Made by a program: the position numbers and the translations under genes. From a virus, in the IMG/VR virus record IMGVR_UViG_3300043772_001757, positions 1 to 28,099 of that record: a stretch of DNA of 28,099 nt; one strand, given 5' to 3'. A model generated the notes under the pieces. That model was not told the DNA's origin, did not search any database, and worked only from the letters and a program-made list of their open reading frames with translations. This document shows positions 26,722-28,099 of this stretch, in pieces (the stretch's first letter is position 1; each line of letters opens with the position of its first letter).

Positions 26722-26957
26722 CGTGGCGAGACAAACTGGCACAGAAGGCCAATGGCATGCTCCCCGCAGGCGAGTACGGCATGTACCTCAAGCGTGAATT
26801 GCTAGAGATTGTGGCCGAACTTGACCGCCTCACCGCCGAGCGAGACGAGGCGAGGCGGGAGGTGTGTGTGTGGCAGGGATTGGACACGGGCAATACGCCA
26901 CGCGACACCGCAACGGTGCGGGGATGGAATTGCTTTCCACAGGAGGACGGCAAGTGA
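26718..26957 (+). CDS. Small coiled-coil protein, 79 aa
   Basis: The ATG at 26718 overlaps the previous stop (ATGA); longer frames upstream are rejected. Residues 1-25 read MTWRDKLAQKANGMLPAGEY, then a heptad helix ELLEIVAELDRLTAERDEAR, and a C-terminal part VWQGLDTGNTPRDTATVRGW. The LTAERDEARR stretch resembles LTEERDEAKR in the minus-strand 68-aa protein at 16391; these may be related or convergent coils. Its end contains AGGAGG, the ribosome site of the helicase. No function is assigned. Confidence 0.75.
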   Translation: MTWRDKLAQKANGMLPAGEYGMYLKRELLEIVAELDRLTAERDEARREVCVWQGLDTGNTPRDTATVRGWNCFPQEDGK

Positions 26958-28099
26958 ATCTTCGACCATACCAACATGACGCAGTGAAGGGAGTGCAATC
27001 CGCCCTGACCGGGAAGAAGTCAGCATTGGTGGTCATGCCAACCGGAACTGGCAAGACCGTGTGCTTTGCCCATATCGCCAAGCAGGCCGTCTCACGGGTC
27101 ATGGTGATTGCGCACCGCGAAGAGTTGGTACAGCAAGCGGCTGACAAGATCCGGTCGGTTACTGGGATGTCGCCGGATATTGAGATGGCGGAGTACAAGG
27201 CAGGCCGGATGTACAAGGCGCCTGTGGTTGTGGCGAGTGTGCAAACCCTGTGCGCTCCATGGGGCGACGTTCACCGCATGATGAAGTTCAACCCGGATGA
27301 GTTCGACATGCTCGTGATCGACGAGGCTCACCATGCAACCGCCGATTCATATCGGCGGATCATTGCGCACTTCTCGCGCAATCAACGGCTGCGAACCGTT
27401 GGGTTCACGGCGACTCCCGACCGAGCCGACAAGGCCGCGCTTGGCATGGTGTTCGATTCGGTTGCGTTCCAGTACGAGATCCTCACCGCAATGAGTGATG
27501 GATGGCTTGTGCCAATTGAAACACAGCAAGTCATCGTCAAGGATCTCGATTTCAGCCACGTCAAGACCATCGCCGGCGATTTGAACCAGGGTGAACTGGC
27601 AACGATCATGCAACAGGAGAAGGTTCTGCATGGCGTCGTAAGCCCAACCATTGAGATTGCGGGCAAGCGCAAGACACTTGTGTTTGCGTCAAGCGTTGCG
27701 CATGCGGAGCGCATGGCCGAGATCTTCAACCGCCATGGCGTGACTGCGGCAGTTGTGCATGGCGGGACGTTCAAGGATGAGCGACGCCGGATCCTTCAGG
27801 CATACGCCGACGGGAAGATTCAAGTGCTTTGCAACTGCGGTGTTGCTGTTGAGGGATTTGATTGCCCGGGAATTGAAGTCGTGGTCATTGCGCGGCCAAC
27901 CAAGTCGCGCGCCCTGTACACACAGATGGTCGGACGTGGCACCCGTGTCCTTCCAAACGTGGTAGATGGTCTGTCTGACGCATCGGCACGGCGGGCTGCG
28001 ATTGCGGCAAGCAAGAAGCCGCGCATGCTTGTGATCGATTTCACTGGCAACAGTGGTCGGCACAAACTGGTTACGGCGGCGGACATCCTTGGCGGGAAG
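26954..28099 (+). CDS. SF2 DEAD/DEAH-type helicase, 3' end outside window
   Basis: A GTG at 26954 (GTGA overlap with the previous stop, AGGAGG upstream) starts 382 codons open to the window end. Motifs in order: Q-like LRPYQHDAV (3-11), Walker A VMPTGTGKT (27-35), Ia IAHRE (52-56), Ib-like VASVQTL, Walker B VIDEAHH (121-127), III FTATPDR (151-157), IV TLVFASS (241-247), V-like VEGFDCPGI (299-307) and VI QMVGRGTR (324-331). This is a full helicase core of the DEAH/Res-like SF2 branch common in phages, where it may act in replication start, branch migration or recombination, as UvsW does in T4. C-terminal domains are not seen. Confidence 0.9.
   Translation, partial: MNLRPYQHDAVKGVQSALTGKKSALVVMPTGTGKTVCFAHIAKQAVSRVMVIAHREELVQQAADKIRSVTGMSPDIEMAEYKAGRMYKAPVVVASVQTLCAPWGDVHRMMKFNPDEFDMLVIDEAHHATADSYRRIIAHFSRNQRLRTVGFTATPDRADKAALGMVFDSVAFQYEILTAMSDGWLVPIETQQVIVKDLDFSHVKTIAGDLNQGELATIMQQEKVLHGVVSPTIEIAGKRKTLVFASSVAHAERMAEIFNRHGVTAAVVHGGTFKDERRRILQAYADGKIQVLCNCGVAVEGFDCPGIEVVVIARPTKSRALYTQMVGRGTRVLPNVVDGLSDASARRAAIAASKKPRMLVIDFTGNSGRHKLVTAADILGGK

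Overview
The window looks like part of a tailed double-stranded DNA bacteriophage (Caudoviricetes) genome, or a prophage with no visible host flank. A large terminase, portal, scaffold-like protein and capsid-like protein stand in the usual order, most genes are short and many overlap at ATGA, TAATG or TGATG junctions. There is no integrase, tRNA, rRNA or ordinary bacterial gene. The host cannot be named from the sequence; high G+C and clear Shine-Dalgarno sites suggest a GC-rich bacterium. I see no polymerase, tape measure or endolysin, so the genome continues past both ends.

Layout. Bases 1-17488 are a late block, all on the minus strand. Read from its 5' end it runs: a linker-containing protein (possible small terminase), small helper genes, TerL, portal, a conserved small protein, scaffold, major capsid, a lectin-like decoration protein, a lysis-like trio of membrane and lipoproteins, a run of very small basic proteins, then neck, tail or virion proteins, a Cys-rich protein, and a long Gln/Ala-rich protein cut by the window start. 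Bases 17489-18078 are a very GC-rich divergent control region with a good sigma70-type promoter (perfect -35, 17-nt spacer) firing rightward.

Bases 18079-22929 are a plus-strand early operon of unusually high G+C (a hand-counted line is about 72%). It holds two tandem paralogues, a MoxR/CobS-like AAA+ ATPase, a protein with a VWA-like segment, and a chain of tiny overlapping genes. Three of its intercistronic spacers are copies of one element with two hairpins. The main stem has a different sequence but stays paired in each copy, and each spacer ends in the same CTACTGGGAG initiation box.

Bases 22930-23472 hold a terminator-like hairpin, a dense CATG cluster, four tandem 17-bp repeats next to an AT-rich patch (candidate origin or operator), and a promoter. 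Bases 23473-28099 are a plus-strand replication/recombination operon: small HTH protein, PD-(D/E)XK Cas4/RecB-like nuclease, an unknown protein, RecT-like annealing protein, an HTH/zinc-ribbon protein, a coiled-coil protein and an SF2 helicase cut by the window end.

The most unusual signals are: (1) five near-identical copies of an 18-bp perfect palindrome, AGTCCGGCGCGCCGGACT, three of them inside unrelated genes and always read as Ser-Gly-Ala-Pro-Asp in a linker; (2) the repeated structured spacer RNAs; (3) the AAA+/VWA-like pair they accompany.
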